Below, in pieces: positions 21,291 to 31,518 of a stretch of 64,000 nt of DNA. Under the pieces are notes generated by a model. That model saw only the letters and a list, made by a program, of their open reading frames with translations, was not told the DNA's origin and did no database searches. The stretch covers positions 2,796,389 through 2,860,388 of the forward strand of contig CM035309.1 of assembly GCA_002900995.3 (NCBI GenBank), read 5' to 3'. Position 1 is the first letter of the stretch, and every line of letters begins with the position of its first letter. The translations under genes and the position numbers were made by a program. The DNA comes from Ganoderma boninense (Eukaryota; Basidiomycota; Agaricomycetes; Polyporales; Polyporaceae).

Positions 21291-24200
21291 CTATCTTCGT
21301 GGCTTATTGCTAACGGACCGACATCTTCTAGGTATTCTGCATGCCTTTCGAGGGTGAACTGGCGAAGCGGGAATGTTTAGTGTAGTTGACGTTCTTGGAC
21401 TTACGGTAGCGAAGTACCTGTACGAGTGCCGAATCACAACGTCGTTCTCAATTACATCGAGCGACCCGATCCAATAAACCAAACATATGAATAATGTACA
21501 ATCATTGCTTTCGTGTACGTCTACGTGAGAATCATAATGCAAAATGCGACGTCCAGCAATCGCCCACCCCTTGCCTCCCCTTGCGTCCCCGATGATTCCT
21601 ACGACGCGCCGCACCCTTCCTGCCTCTCCCTCTCCTCCCTCCCCCCCGTCCTCCCCCTTCCGACTCCGCGCCGACGTCGCGCTCGCGTCCGTCAACTGCG
21701 GCAGCGTCATCTCCCTCTCCATGTCCCGATCCAGCTCCATCTCCCACCCCTCCTTCCGCTGGCCCCCGTCCTCGGGGTTGAACAGGTACTTGAGGCGGTC
21801 GAGCTCGCCGTTCTGGTGCGGGTCCGCGTACGCGACGCGCAGGCTCTCATGCGTCTCCGCGCCGACGTAGCCCGCGCTGGCGTCCGCCTCGTCGCCCGAG
21901 GACGACGCAGGCCGCGCCCTCTTCTCCGAGGGCAGCTGCGGGACGAGCTCGGGTTCGGGGGGCACGACGGGCGACGCAGCCGCGGCGAACGCGGACGCGG
22001 GGCTCTGCCCGGGGGTACCGTTCAGGAGGTCCGTGCAGGACATGTTGGACTGTTGTGCGCGTGCGCACGCGTCGGGTTAGTTATCAGACACAACTTGAGT
22101 CCTGAGGGCTGAGTGCGACGTACCGTGGTGCGCTGCAAGGGCTTGAGCCGCTTGCCCAGCCGCGAGTTCTGCGCCTTGAGCTTCTTCGCCGACACCGTCT
22201 CCTCCTGTCTTTGTCCTTGTCCCGCTCCGCATCGGCCTCGTCATCGTCGTCGTCGCCCCCGTTCGGCCGCTTGCCGAGCAGCGTCGTGAGCCGCGTCTGG
22301 AGGACGACCGTCGCCTGCCTGGCAGGCTTCGTCGGGGTCCGCGGCGGCGGGGGCGCGCTGTCCTGGGGCGTCGGCATGCCGGGCATGCGCATGGGCGAGG
22401 GCGACTCGGACGACGGGATCCGGTCCTCGTACACTCTCGACGGTATCGACACGCCCTGGCTCTCGCCCTCTTCGAGCGTGGGCTGCGTCGGGGGAGATCG
22501 TGCTCAGGATTGGGGGTCGTCGTCCGTGCTGGGCGCCGAGGCGTCGCGGGCGAACGGGGTGTGGGCGCAGGCTGGGACCCGCTGAGGAGCAGGGCCGGCA
22601 GCCCGAACGTCTCCATCTGGTCTGCCTGGCCCGGGCGTGGCTCGTCCACCGCTGGGTCGAAGTACGATAGCGATTGCGAGCGCGGTTGCGCGTTGTCGGC
22701 GTGCGCGTTCGTGATGTCGATCATCGTGTCGGTCGCTTTCGCCTTGCCCTTCACGTCGGTTATAGGCGGGATCGTCGCTGGGGGCTGTGACGCCATCCAG
22801 CGGTCAACGTCCTGGCTTTCTTCAGCGTTTCGGGCGCGCTGTGACTGCAATGGGAGGTCGAGGTCGAGCTCTTCGCCCTGGGAAGAGGGAACATCCTCGG
22901 TGGGGATCTTGCCAGTGTTCGCGATGGAGGCGAGCCAGTCCATGCCGACGATGGGTATGCCCAGCTCCCGTGCCTTGTCCGCCTTCGCGCCAACGCCCGA
23001 TGGGCAGAGCAGGTGTGTGGTGCGGCGGGAGAATACCGATACCAGGGCAAGGCCTGTAGCATCCACGATGATGAGAGGCACGCTCGAGACGACAGCAGAC
23101 GACCAATCGCAATCACAACCACTCACCAAGGGCCCTGCACAACCTCTCCACCAAACACCGCTCCGCCTCGTCCAGCCCCGAGCAACTAAGCACGACCCCA
23201 TCCGCGCCCCGAACAGGCAGCACCGCTTGCAGCGGCACGAACGCGACGTGCTCCCCGGGCGCGAGCACGCGCTCCTCGAACAGGCACCGCTCGAGCCAGC
23301 ACTCCGTGCGGTACTTCGCGCGCTCGCCCCCGTCCGTCTCGCGCCACACAAGGCTGCTCCCGCTGACGAGCCTTACGAGCACGATGTCCGCGTCCTCGTC
23401 GTCGCGCGCGCCCATCCACCGCCCGCCTGCGCTCTCGACCGCCTTCCGCACGTTCGCACAGCGCGCCTCGCCAAGTGCGCGGAACTTGAGCCCGCGAACA
23501 TCACCCGCCCCGTCTCGGAGAGCTCTGCCAGCGCGGGCTCCTGCTCATCTGGGGCTGCGCTCCCTTGCTGGCTCGTCCTGGGCCCCGCGACGGCAGAGGT
23601 CGAGGCAATGGGGACGCCCGAGGGCATGCCGCCCGCCGCGCGGACGCTCCCGACCGAGCGCTGCAGGAACGACGACGTGCGCGAGCCCGTCGTCTGCGCC
23701 CGCTGGAAGGGCGTCGACGCGCGCTGGGGCGCAGGCATCGGCGCGAACGAGCGCGCACGCGCGAGCGTCGCCGCCCTCAGCGCGCTCTTCGGGCCCTTCC
23801 AGTGTCCTCGTCGTCGTCTTCCCTGGCCCGGCTCCTCCTACCCTGAGTGTCCCGCGCCGCGACAGCTTCCCCTTCGCCGCCGGGGGTGGGGCTGGGGCAC
23901 GCGACGGCGAGGGCTCGCGATGGCGCTGCGCCTGCTGCTCGGCTGCGCGCTGCGACTGCGACTTCGACGGGCTGCGGACGAGGCGGCCGGCCTGCACCTC
24001 GAACCCGCGCGGCTTGAGGATCGACTGCCAGAGGTGGAGGGTGACCGCCGGGACGCGCTTGACGGACGCGATCTCCTCGTCGTCGCCGTCGTGCGCCGCG
24101 CGTGCGCGCGCCCCGGCGGCGGACGTCTCGGCGTTCTGGATCTCGGAGGAGACCCCGGTCGGGTCGTGCGTGGGCGCGGAGGACGATGGGGGCGGCGTTG

Positions 24201-25763
24201 TGTCTATGGCCAAGTTTTAACGAAGCTCTGTAAGCAAGCGGCTACAAGGGGGAAACAGAAACGGAAACAGAAACGCGTCGCTCGCACCTTCAGGTAGCTT
24301 CCCGAGGGGGCGGGCGCGGATTCGACACGAGATACGCGTCCTCGTCGAAGCGTCCCCCAAACTTGAGCGAGTCCCAAAACCAGTCCTCCCACACGATCCG
24401 GATGCTGGCCTCGCCCATCTGGTTGAACTTGTTTGCGTAGTGCACCTTGTCCGTCTCCGCCTCGCACGCATTCGCGCAGATGAGGTGCGTGACCCGGACG
24501 GGGCGTGTGATCTGCTTGACGTACGCGCCGCCCGCCGCCATCAGCTCGCGGCTCACCTCCAGCCGGCGCTGCACGTCGTCCATCCCCGACACGCAGAGCA
24601 CGACTCCGGTGAAGGGCGGCAGACGGTGCGTCTTGATGCTCTGTGCGACGTCGATGTCGTCGCCGCGCAGCCAGACCTTGTGGCTTTCGATTATCCAAGA
24701 AGGGTGCATGATCGGTATCCGGCTGTTGAGGGCGAACTGTGAAGGATTGTGCCGGTTAGCGAGGGTGGGCTGTTTGCAAGGCTGCTACGGCACGTACGCG
24801 ATATTTCGGGCTGCCCGGTTCTTCTGCGATGAGGTGCGTCACCTTGTCGGTGAGATCGCTCACCGACTGTGCGCCGAGCTCGAGGGCAAGTTTAAATAGA
24901 GATGTCTGAGATCGAGCTGTCAGCTTCATGATCAAGCCAAAGCGAGCCAAAGATGGCCACTGCACGGTAGGATTCATCCTCAATGTCTCGAAGAAGGGTC
25001 CGTGAGCATGTCTATCCAAGGCCCAACGCTCCAAGTGACCCGCCAGTGTGTTGCTCTTTACTCCACCATCTCGCTTGTGACCTTACGATCGCATCGAAGA
25101 CTTGTTAACATCTGCGTCCAGCCATTTTTCTGTAACACCTCACAAACAGGCGTAACTCGCGTCGTCACAGTGTTCCAAATCGTGGCTACGGCCCCGTTGT
25201 TTATGAGGAAGGGTGCATGATATTCTCGAGCGTCGACGTGCCCTCAGGGGTAACATACAGCAACCGTCTCCTTCCACAGACCGGTTGAGAAAGTGCATAT
25301 AGCATGTCTCCACTTCGTCAATATGAAGACCAGCCCACAGATTGGACTCTGCCAGACAACTGCGCGAGCAATGAACCCAGCTGTTGATGCCAAAACATAC
25401 GGTCCCCGCAGAGACAAGCTTCGGGCTCTTCCGCCGGCGGTACCACCATGACGAGGATGATAGGGGGAGTAGAATGAATCAAACAACCACGCACCTTGTC
25501 ATTAATTCCTGTTGCACACAGCACAAATCCCTTGAACGGCCGGGGACATAGGTCCCCTCGAGAGCTCTCCTCATCGGAATCGAGCCCGGAGCTGCGTTGA
25601 TATGTCGAGTCTGGCGTGCGGAGGTCCCTGCGCGTATTTGGAGCAGCCGGTCGCAGTTTGACATTGGGGACCTTTACAAGATGTGTAGTGTGACTTGTCT
25701 GGTGGAAATAAGCATGAAAACGCGACGGACCTTCTTGGACCTATTGACTCTCCGGAAGGACAT
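21291..25763 (-). CDS. DPB11: BRCT-repeat replication and checkpoint protein (Dpb11/Rad4/TopBP1 type)
   Basis: Scaffold needed for replication initiation and for ATR/Mec1 checkpoint activation in the nucleus. The start exon (ATG at 25763) splices to VPNVKLRPAAPN. BRCT1 follows (PFKGFVLCATGINDK, KLALELGAQSVSDLTDKVTH). BRCT2 begins MHPSWIIESHKVWLRGDD, then PFTGVVLCVSGMDD and ASIRIVWEDWFWDSL. After a linker come BRCT3 (RKAVESAGGRWMGARDDED, YRTECWLERCLF) and BRCT4 (SRRTTHLLCPSGVGAKADKA, GIPIVGMDWLASI). The tail contains KLKAQNSRLGKRLKPLQRT and ESLRVAYADPHQN. Three one-base corrections are needed in linkers and tail: 23791-23797, 22490-22494 (a G5 run on the plus strand) and about 22205-22225. The true C terminus is uncertain; 21291 is the last stop in frame. 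Confidence 0.85.
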
Positions 25764-26054
25764 CTAGCCGGGAGTGGTTGTTGGTTGAACAGCGTATGGA
25801 AGTGGGTCAGGACAGAGAGCCTAGAGAGATATAAATTGTGAAGTTGTAGGTCGTCAGTAGCCCGTTAGAGTAGTGGTACAACACAAACGAGGTCGGTGTG
25901 GTTCCAGCTGTGACGGCAGCGGCAGACGCGACGGTCCGTATTTAGGGCAGGCCTTTGCGCGTGTGCATCTCAGTCACGTGGACATCAACAACGAAGGGCG
26001 CTTCCTTGCTCGCTGTGCTGGACAGCGTCGAGCGCCATTTCGCCATCGCCCACC

Positions 26055-26435
26055 ATGTTTTCCGCCTCCCTCCGCGCTGGAGCCGCCTCCTCCTCCAGGC
26101 TCCAATGCCGCTCCCTAGCAACGGCGGCCTCTCCATCCTCATCAGCGACATCCGAGCCTCTTACTCACTTCCGCATCACTCTTCGTCGCTCTGCCATCTC
26201 CCTCCCTTCCAACGTTAAAGGCACCCTTGCGGCTCTTGGCATCCACCGACGGCTACAAACTGTCTACCACAGACACACGGCAGACATTGCGGGCAAGATT
26301 TTGACTGTCAAGGAGCTCGTGACCGTGGAGAACGTGCCGGAGTCGGCGGTGCGGACGAAGTGGGAGCAGAGGCAGGACAGGAAGTCCTCGCGGGGGTACG
26401 AGGTTGAAGGCTCGAAGCTTGACTCTGAGCTATAG
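26055..26435 (+). CDS. MRPL33: Mitochondrial large-subunit ribosomal protein uL30m
   Basis: Single-exon gene of 126 codons. The N-terminal 35-40 residues are Ser/Ala/Arg-rich (SASLRAGAASSSRLQCRSLA), consistent with a mitochondrial presequence. The L30 fold follows: HFRITLRRSAISLPSNVKGT, AALGIHRRLQTVYHRH, GKILTVKELVTVENV. Bacterial and mitochondrial L30 proteins have this RS-x-IGxP...LGLRRxxxTV pattern and similar core length. It shares a divergent promoter region of about 290 bases with the DPB11-like gene. The start at 26055 has a strong context (CACCATGTT). Confidence 0.85.
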   Translation: MFSASLRAGAASSSRLQCRSLATAASPSSSATSEPLTHFRITLRRSAISLPSNVKGTLAALGIHRRLQTVYHRHTADIAGKILTVKELVTVENVPESAVRTKWEQRQDRKSSRGYEVEGSKLDSEL

Positions 26436-27272
26436 AGATGGGTTGTTCTGTACGCATTGTAACCGTGTTCTTAACATTCGAAAGAGTGCTGACCGTATTC
26501 CTAGGTGGTTCTTCCTATATGCGCATTGTATTTCACCTCCGCACCTAATCATCCCCTGGGATCTCTCATGCCCTTTATCATGATGGATAGGATGTGTGTT
26601 GCAGACACGGTGCCTTTGAGCCATTTCTGCTCGCACCTCAGCCAGAAAGTCTACCATCGGCGTTAACGACGATCTTCCTCCCTGTGAACATGCTCTTATG
26701 CACGCTAAGAACGCCGTCGATAAGTCATTTACGAGGAATATAAGCTGAGCCCTATTCTCCATCGTGAATGTGGAGTGCGATAAACCTGCCGAGCGATAGC
26801 AGTACTACTTTTCTCCGAGGTCTACTTTCGCAGTTTATCCGATCCTCTGCTTCTAATGTTTTCGCCAGCCTATTGCGACCGCGAAGGCTCACACCTCGGT
26901 CGAAATTACGGCCCGAGCGGCCTTGGCTCCGGTGAGCGCATTCGAATTTTACCGTCGTTCCAGAGGTGAGCATCGCATTTTCAAGCATCTCCTTCTGTGA
27001 TACCTCGGAACATCTCTCCGCAGCCATCGCCATATGTCCCCCAACATCATCCATATTAAAATGCGTTTAACCGACCATGGCGCAGGTTCTGCGCTGCACG
27101 TGGATACCGTATCGCTTCCTTCGCGACTCGCTCCAGCCTAACCTGTCCCTCATCAGGTTGATCCTCGGGTTTTTGACGGAGCCTTTCGGTGTCGCCTGCT
27201 CGGGCCAAGCGGCGGGTTTCCCATCGCTCGTGGTCTTCGCCATCATGGCGCATTGCGACACATCACCGCGGC
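26436..27272. other. Intergenic stretch without a supported gene
   Basis: Short minus-strand ORFs (26430-26762, 26752-27054, 27056-27303) lack recognisable motifs. The right part is presumably the upstream region of the cellulase gene. Confidence 0.5.
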
Positions 27273-27280
27273 ATATATAA
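27273..27280 (+). promoter_or_regulatory. TATA box of the GH5 cellulase gene
   Basis: ATATATAA about 64 bases before the ATG at 27344, the expected place for a strongly regulated secreted-enzyme promoter. Confidence 0.6.
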
Positions 27281-27343
27281 CGGCCGAGCGGGAGCCAGGA
27301 CATCTAACGAGACCTTCGTTTATCTCTGGCCTCATTGACAACC

Positions 27344-28956
27344 ATGAAGCTGCTCTCGCTCGCTATCGCGCTCGCCAGCGCCGTCCCCGCCTTCTCCGTC
27401 TCTGTCTGGGGTCAGTGTGGTGTAAGTCCATGCATTCTCCGACTCGTGACAAACAACTGCGGCTTTGGCGTCACTCCTCATAGGGCACCGGTTACTCTGG
27501 CTCGACAAGCTGCGACTCGGGCTCGTCCTGCGTCGTCGTGAACGAATGTACGTCACCCCTGATCTCCCATCCTCCTTCCGCCACCTAACCAGCGACCCTC
27601 TCCTGTCACCTGCCCACCCTCCCTGACAGACTACTCCCAATGCCAACCCGGCGCGACTGCGACGACGACCGCGACGGCGCCCTCATCCTCGTCCTCGCTC
27701 TGTGCGGGCACACGCACCAAGTTCGCGTACTTCGGCGTGAACGAGTCCGGGGCCGAGTTCGGGAACGCGGTCGTCCCGGGGCAGCTCGGCAAGGACTACA
27801 CGTGGCCGTCGCCGTCGTCGGTCGACTACTTCATGGGCGCGGGCTTCAACACGTTCCGCATCCCGTTCCTCATGGAGCGCATGAGCCCGCCGACCACCGG
27901 GGGCATGGGCGGGCCGTTCAACCAGACGTATCTGAGCGGGCTGAAAACGACCGTCAGCTATATCACGGGCAAGGGCGGGTTTGCCGTCGTTGACCGTGAG
28001 TAGAGCCCTATCTGCGGGTATGGGTGGGGTGGACGGCGTGTGCTGACGGGTGCGGCTCTTATCTGCAGCGCACAACTTCATGATCTTCAACGGCGCGACT
28101 ATCTCCAGCACGAGCACGTACGCCCTCTCTCCCTGGCCTATCCTCTCACAAGCACTTACGCGACCTCGCACACACACAGCTTCCAGGCCTGGTGGCAGCA
28201 GCTCGCAGCCGAGTTCGCGTCCGACTCGCACGTCATCTTCGACCTGCAGAACGAGCCGCACGACATCCCCGCCGCGACCGTGTTCGACCTTATGCAGGCG
28301 GGCGTGAACGGCGTGCGCGCGGCGGGCGCGACGTCGCAGCTCATCCTCGTCGAGGGCACCTCCTGGACCGGGTGCGTGGACGTGGGTCTCGTCCGGCAAC
28401 TCCGCCGTCTTCGGCGCCATCCAGGACCCCCACAACAACGTCGCCATCCGTGCGTCCCCTCCCTTTCCTTGCCCACTTCCTCTTTCAGTTTCAGATTTCA
28501 CCCCCGGAAACGAGTGCTAACACTGAGGACGTGTGTGTTATGTGCGCGCAGAGATGCACCAGTACCTGGACTCGGACGGCTCGGGCACGTCCGAGACGTG
28601 CGTGTCGTCCACGATCGGCGCGGAGCGCCTGCAGGCCGCGACGCAGTGGCTGCAGGCGAACAACCTCAAGGGCTTCTTCGGCGAGCTCGGCGCGGGCTCC
28701 AACGCCGCGTGCATCGCCGCCGTCCAGGGCGCGCTCTGCGAGATGCAGCAGTCCGGCGTGTGGTTGGGCGCGCTCTGGTGGGCCGCCGGGCCGTGGTGGG
28801 GCGACGTGAGTACCGTCGTTCGTTCGTGGGTGGGTTTGAGCACGATGCTGATCATGATGGGTCGGGCTCGGGCTGCAGTACTACCAGAGCATCGAGCCGC
28901 CGAATGGGACGGCCATCGCGGAGATCCTTCCGCAAGCGCTCGAGCCATTCCTGTGA
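27344..28956 (+). CDS. Secreted GH5 endo-beta-1,4-glucanase with N-terminal CBM1
   Basis: Extracellular cellulase. It has a signal peptide ([17 protein letters not shown]), a fungal CBM1 (VWGQCGGTGYSG after splicing, then SCVVVNEYYSQCQPG), a short Thr/Ser linker and a GH5 barrel, probably subfamily 5. Barrel landmarks are [28 protein letters not shown], the acid/base Glu of DLQNEPHD (28253-28255), [11 protein letters not shown] and the nucleophile Glu of FFGELGAG (28683-28685). I place exons at 27344-27421, 27484-27547, 27630-27995, 28069-28117, 28180-28449, 28552-28805 and 28879-28956. One extra G in the GGG at 28370-28372 must be ignored to read [11 protein letters not shown], probably a consensus error. 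Cellulose induction and glucose repression are typical of the family but not visible here. Confidence 0.92.
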
Positions 28957-29299
28957 AGGCGGAAGAGAAGCGCGATCAGGCGCGATCTAGAGCTCCGAGG
29001 AAGTTGGGTAGGGAGAAAGGTGGCGCATGGCGTAAAACGTCTGCATTGCACAGGCTTCGGGATGTCTTGTGTCGAAATGTGATGCTTCAACTTTAGCTTT
29101 TCTACTCAAGTTCTGTTCGTGGCCATCTGTCACCACATGACGGTGCTTGCCGTATGCGCTCGCCCTTCCATGCCATGTACGAAGGAGGTTTTGTCAAGAC
29201 GCAAGCGAGAACGCAGGTGCCAACATCGATAGTTGATAATTAGGTGAATGCTCCAGCAGCTTTGTATTGTAGGGCGTGGATGCTGAGCGGGATGTCGGT

Positions 29300-30240
29300 T
29301 TAGAAGACGAGACCGCCCGCGTATCCTCCGTAGCCAGCACCGTAAGAGCCATACGCAGCGCCGCCGTAGCCACCACAAGCGCTACCATAGGCGACCTGAA
29401 CACCGCTCCATCCGCCGCACCCGACCTACAACGATCGAAGTAGTGTGAATATGTGTTTTGTTTCCTGGGAGTGCAGGTGAGAGGAAGAGAAACTTACCCC
29501 AGCAGCACCGTAGCCATAGCCGAAGCCGGCTGCAAGCAAAAGAAGACGCAGGTCAGCAAACAGTATAGTACGGAAAACAAAGGGGGGTGGGTAGGTGTGA
29601 GGGCCTTTAGCTCTTACCGGCACTGACAGTTTGAACTGTGCAGAATGCACCAAAACGATGAGAATGTGTGTAAGTGGTTCTAGAGGCGATGCCCATGCTT
29701 ACCTGGAGCGACGGCGGGGTGGACGACGGACGCGAAGGGGACGACGGCAGGGCGATCGATCGTCAGCGCTGGCACCACGGGGCGGACGATCGGGAAGGAG
29801 ATGGCCGGCACGACGGGCTGGACGACCGGGATGACCGGCTGGGCCACTAGGACGACCTGCTGGACGACGGGGACGACGGGTTGGACGACGGGGACGACCT
29901 GTTGGACAACGGGGACGACGGGTTGGGTGACCTGGACGACGGGCTGGACAACCGGGACGACGGGCTCAACCACGTGGCCGACCGGTACAACAGGTTGAAC
30001 GACGGGGGCGGCGACAGGCTGGACGACGGGAGCGACGGGCTGGACGATGGGGGCGACGGGTTCCACGATGGGGGCGACGGGAGTCACTGGGGTGCCGACG
30101 GGGACTGCGATCTGCTCGACGACGATGGGCTGCGCTAGCTGGCCCGCGGCGACGCCGTGACCATGGGTGGCGAGGGAGGGTTGGGCGAGCGTGAGAAGGC
30201 TGAGGACGGACACGAGGACGAAAGGAGGGAAGGGAGTCAT
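29300..30240 (-). CDS. Secreted Pro-Val repeat protein with Gly/Tyr-rich C terminus
   Basis: I do not recognise a named family. From the ATG at 30240 a signal peptide (PFPPFVLVSVLSLLTLAQPS) leads into about 120 residues of imperfect PVVQPVVPVVQ-type repeats (roughly 29810-30100). A non-repetitive stretch containing TIDRPAVVPFASVVHPAVAP follows. Two short exons and a final exon with conserved introns (GTAAGC and GTAAGA donors) then encode AGFGYGYGAAG and VGCGGWSGVQVAYGS, ending in a GGYGGAAYGSYGAGYGGYAG-type tail and a stop at 29300. Extended hydrophobic Pro repeats plus a Gly/Tyr-rich tail suggest a cell-wall or extracellular structural protein. That is inference from composition. It has no catalytic motif. 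Confidence 0.7.
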
Positions 30241-30386
30241 TGTGACGACTGAGGCTGGTAACACTGTCCTAAGGATCTCATGGTCGTCAGTCGGGTGCCT
30301 GTGGGTGAGGGCGTGTGAGGAGGTAAGGACTCACAGAAGGAGAGGAGTTGCTGAATGCTGAGGGTTGTGCTGCTAATGCTCACCCG

Positions 30387-30396
30387 CTTTTATAGG
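30387..30396 (-). promoter_or_regulatory. TATA box of the Pro-Val repeat gene
   Basis: CCTATAAAAG on the minus strand, about 150 bases before the ATG at 30240, leaving room for a 5' leader. Confidence 0.55.
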
Positions 30397-30399
30397 CAT

Positions 30400-31518
30400 C
30401 CGTGACGTCTCCTGTGATACCTACTTACCTGAGGAAGAACCGGACCCTGAGTATCGGTCAGCAAAAAAAACGCCGCTGTCTTCATGATATCCATTCCCAG
30501 TGCTGAACATTCTTGAGGGACGAAATCAATCTGTAGTAGTAACGTCTTAGCATCCGCCCGATGGAGGGCTGGACCTTTGAGCGCAGGACGCGAACGCACG
30601 GAAGGTGCCCGGACATGGGCCGTAAATACCGCATGAGCAAGATACATATTTATATAGGTCGTTGACAATACTGGTGGTACTTGTCTGATACCTGGCTGCC
30701 GTGAGCTGCCCGAGTCACTGCGGAATATCTTCCTGATTGCGAGGCTTAGCTCTCCCTATCTCCTTTAAAACATTAACCCCATTCCCTTGGCAGGATAACT
30801 CCCGTCCTCAGACTCTGGCACCACAAAGACGTTGCTTACGCTGCGCCCTCTGATCCCTCCATCAAGGGCCCGAAACCTTGGAGTCTGGCGTACGAAATGA
30901 ACGGCGGCGTGGCAGCTCGTCGTTGATCTGTCGGGTTTCGAGTCCACGACTCCGATTAACCCCCCTCTCATCGGAATCCGAGTCTAGAATCCAATGCTTC
31001 TATAAAAATTACCCGCAGCGCTGTGCGCCACAGTACGCTCGATACCATGGTGCCGGCTTTTCTCTCTCTCTCTCTCTCGGTGGACTCGGACGGCCGTCTG
31101 GTGAAGTTATACGGACGCATTCAAGTTGACACTCCAGCTTGAGCTTCGAGTCTACTGGATGGACATGGTCAAGCTCTTGCAAGCCATCGGCGAGAACGCT
31201 GAGCGTCGGGGACTGCCAGCGAACTTGAACTTGACGGGGGGTCGCCGATAGTGGCAGTGTGGGGAGCAAAGTTCGCTGCGCGTTTGAAATCAGTCCCGGG
31301 TTCGAGCCCTGCAAACGCCGCTCCCGTCCCTGTCAGAGACCGTATTCCCGCTACTCTGGCCTAGAGCTTTGAAGATAAGTGTATATACCAGCAAGAGCGG
31401 CTCGCAATAATAATATGGAGAATAACATGACGTTTGTCCCTATTCAACCCTTGGGCCCCCCGGCGCTGTGGTGGTGTCTGTGACTTTGCAAGCAACCGGC
31501 GAAGAAGTTACTAACCCC
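30400..31518. other. Intergenic stretch without a supported gene
   Basis: Contains a (TC)9 microsatellite at 31061-31078 and a tRNA B-box-like GGTTCGAGCC near 31300 that does not fold into a tRNA. No gene was recognised. Confidence 0.5.
31061..31078. repeat. TC dinucleotide microsatellite
   Basis: Nine uninterrupted TC units in an intergenic region. Confidence 0.9.

Noticed and set aside
22510..24297. 595-codon plus-strand ORF
   Set aside because: It is antisense to the DPB11/rad4 homologue, whose BRCT motifs are unmistakable. It is Arg/Ala-rich and open only because of high GC content.
29801..30138. Plus-strand TTGWTTGMTG-type repeat ORFs
   Set aside because: Mirror of the Pro-Val repeat gene on the minus strand, which has a signal peptide, introns and a TATA box.
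31290..31320. tRNA-like B box (GGTTCGAGCC)
   Set aside because: A 5' acceptor strand and an A box at the right spacing are absent, and the T-stem is imperfect.
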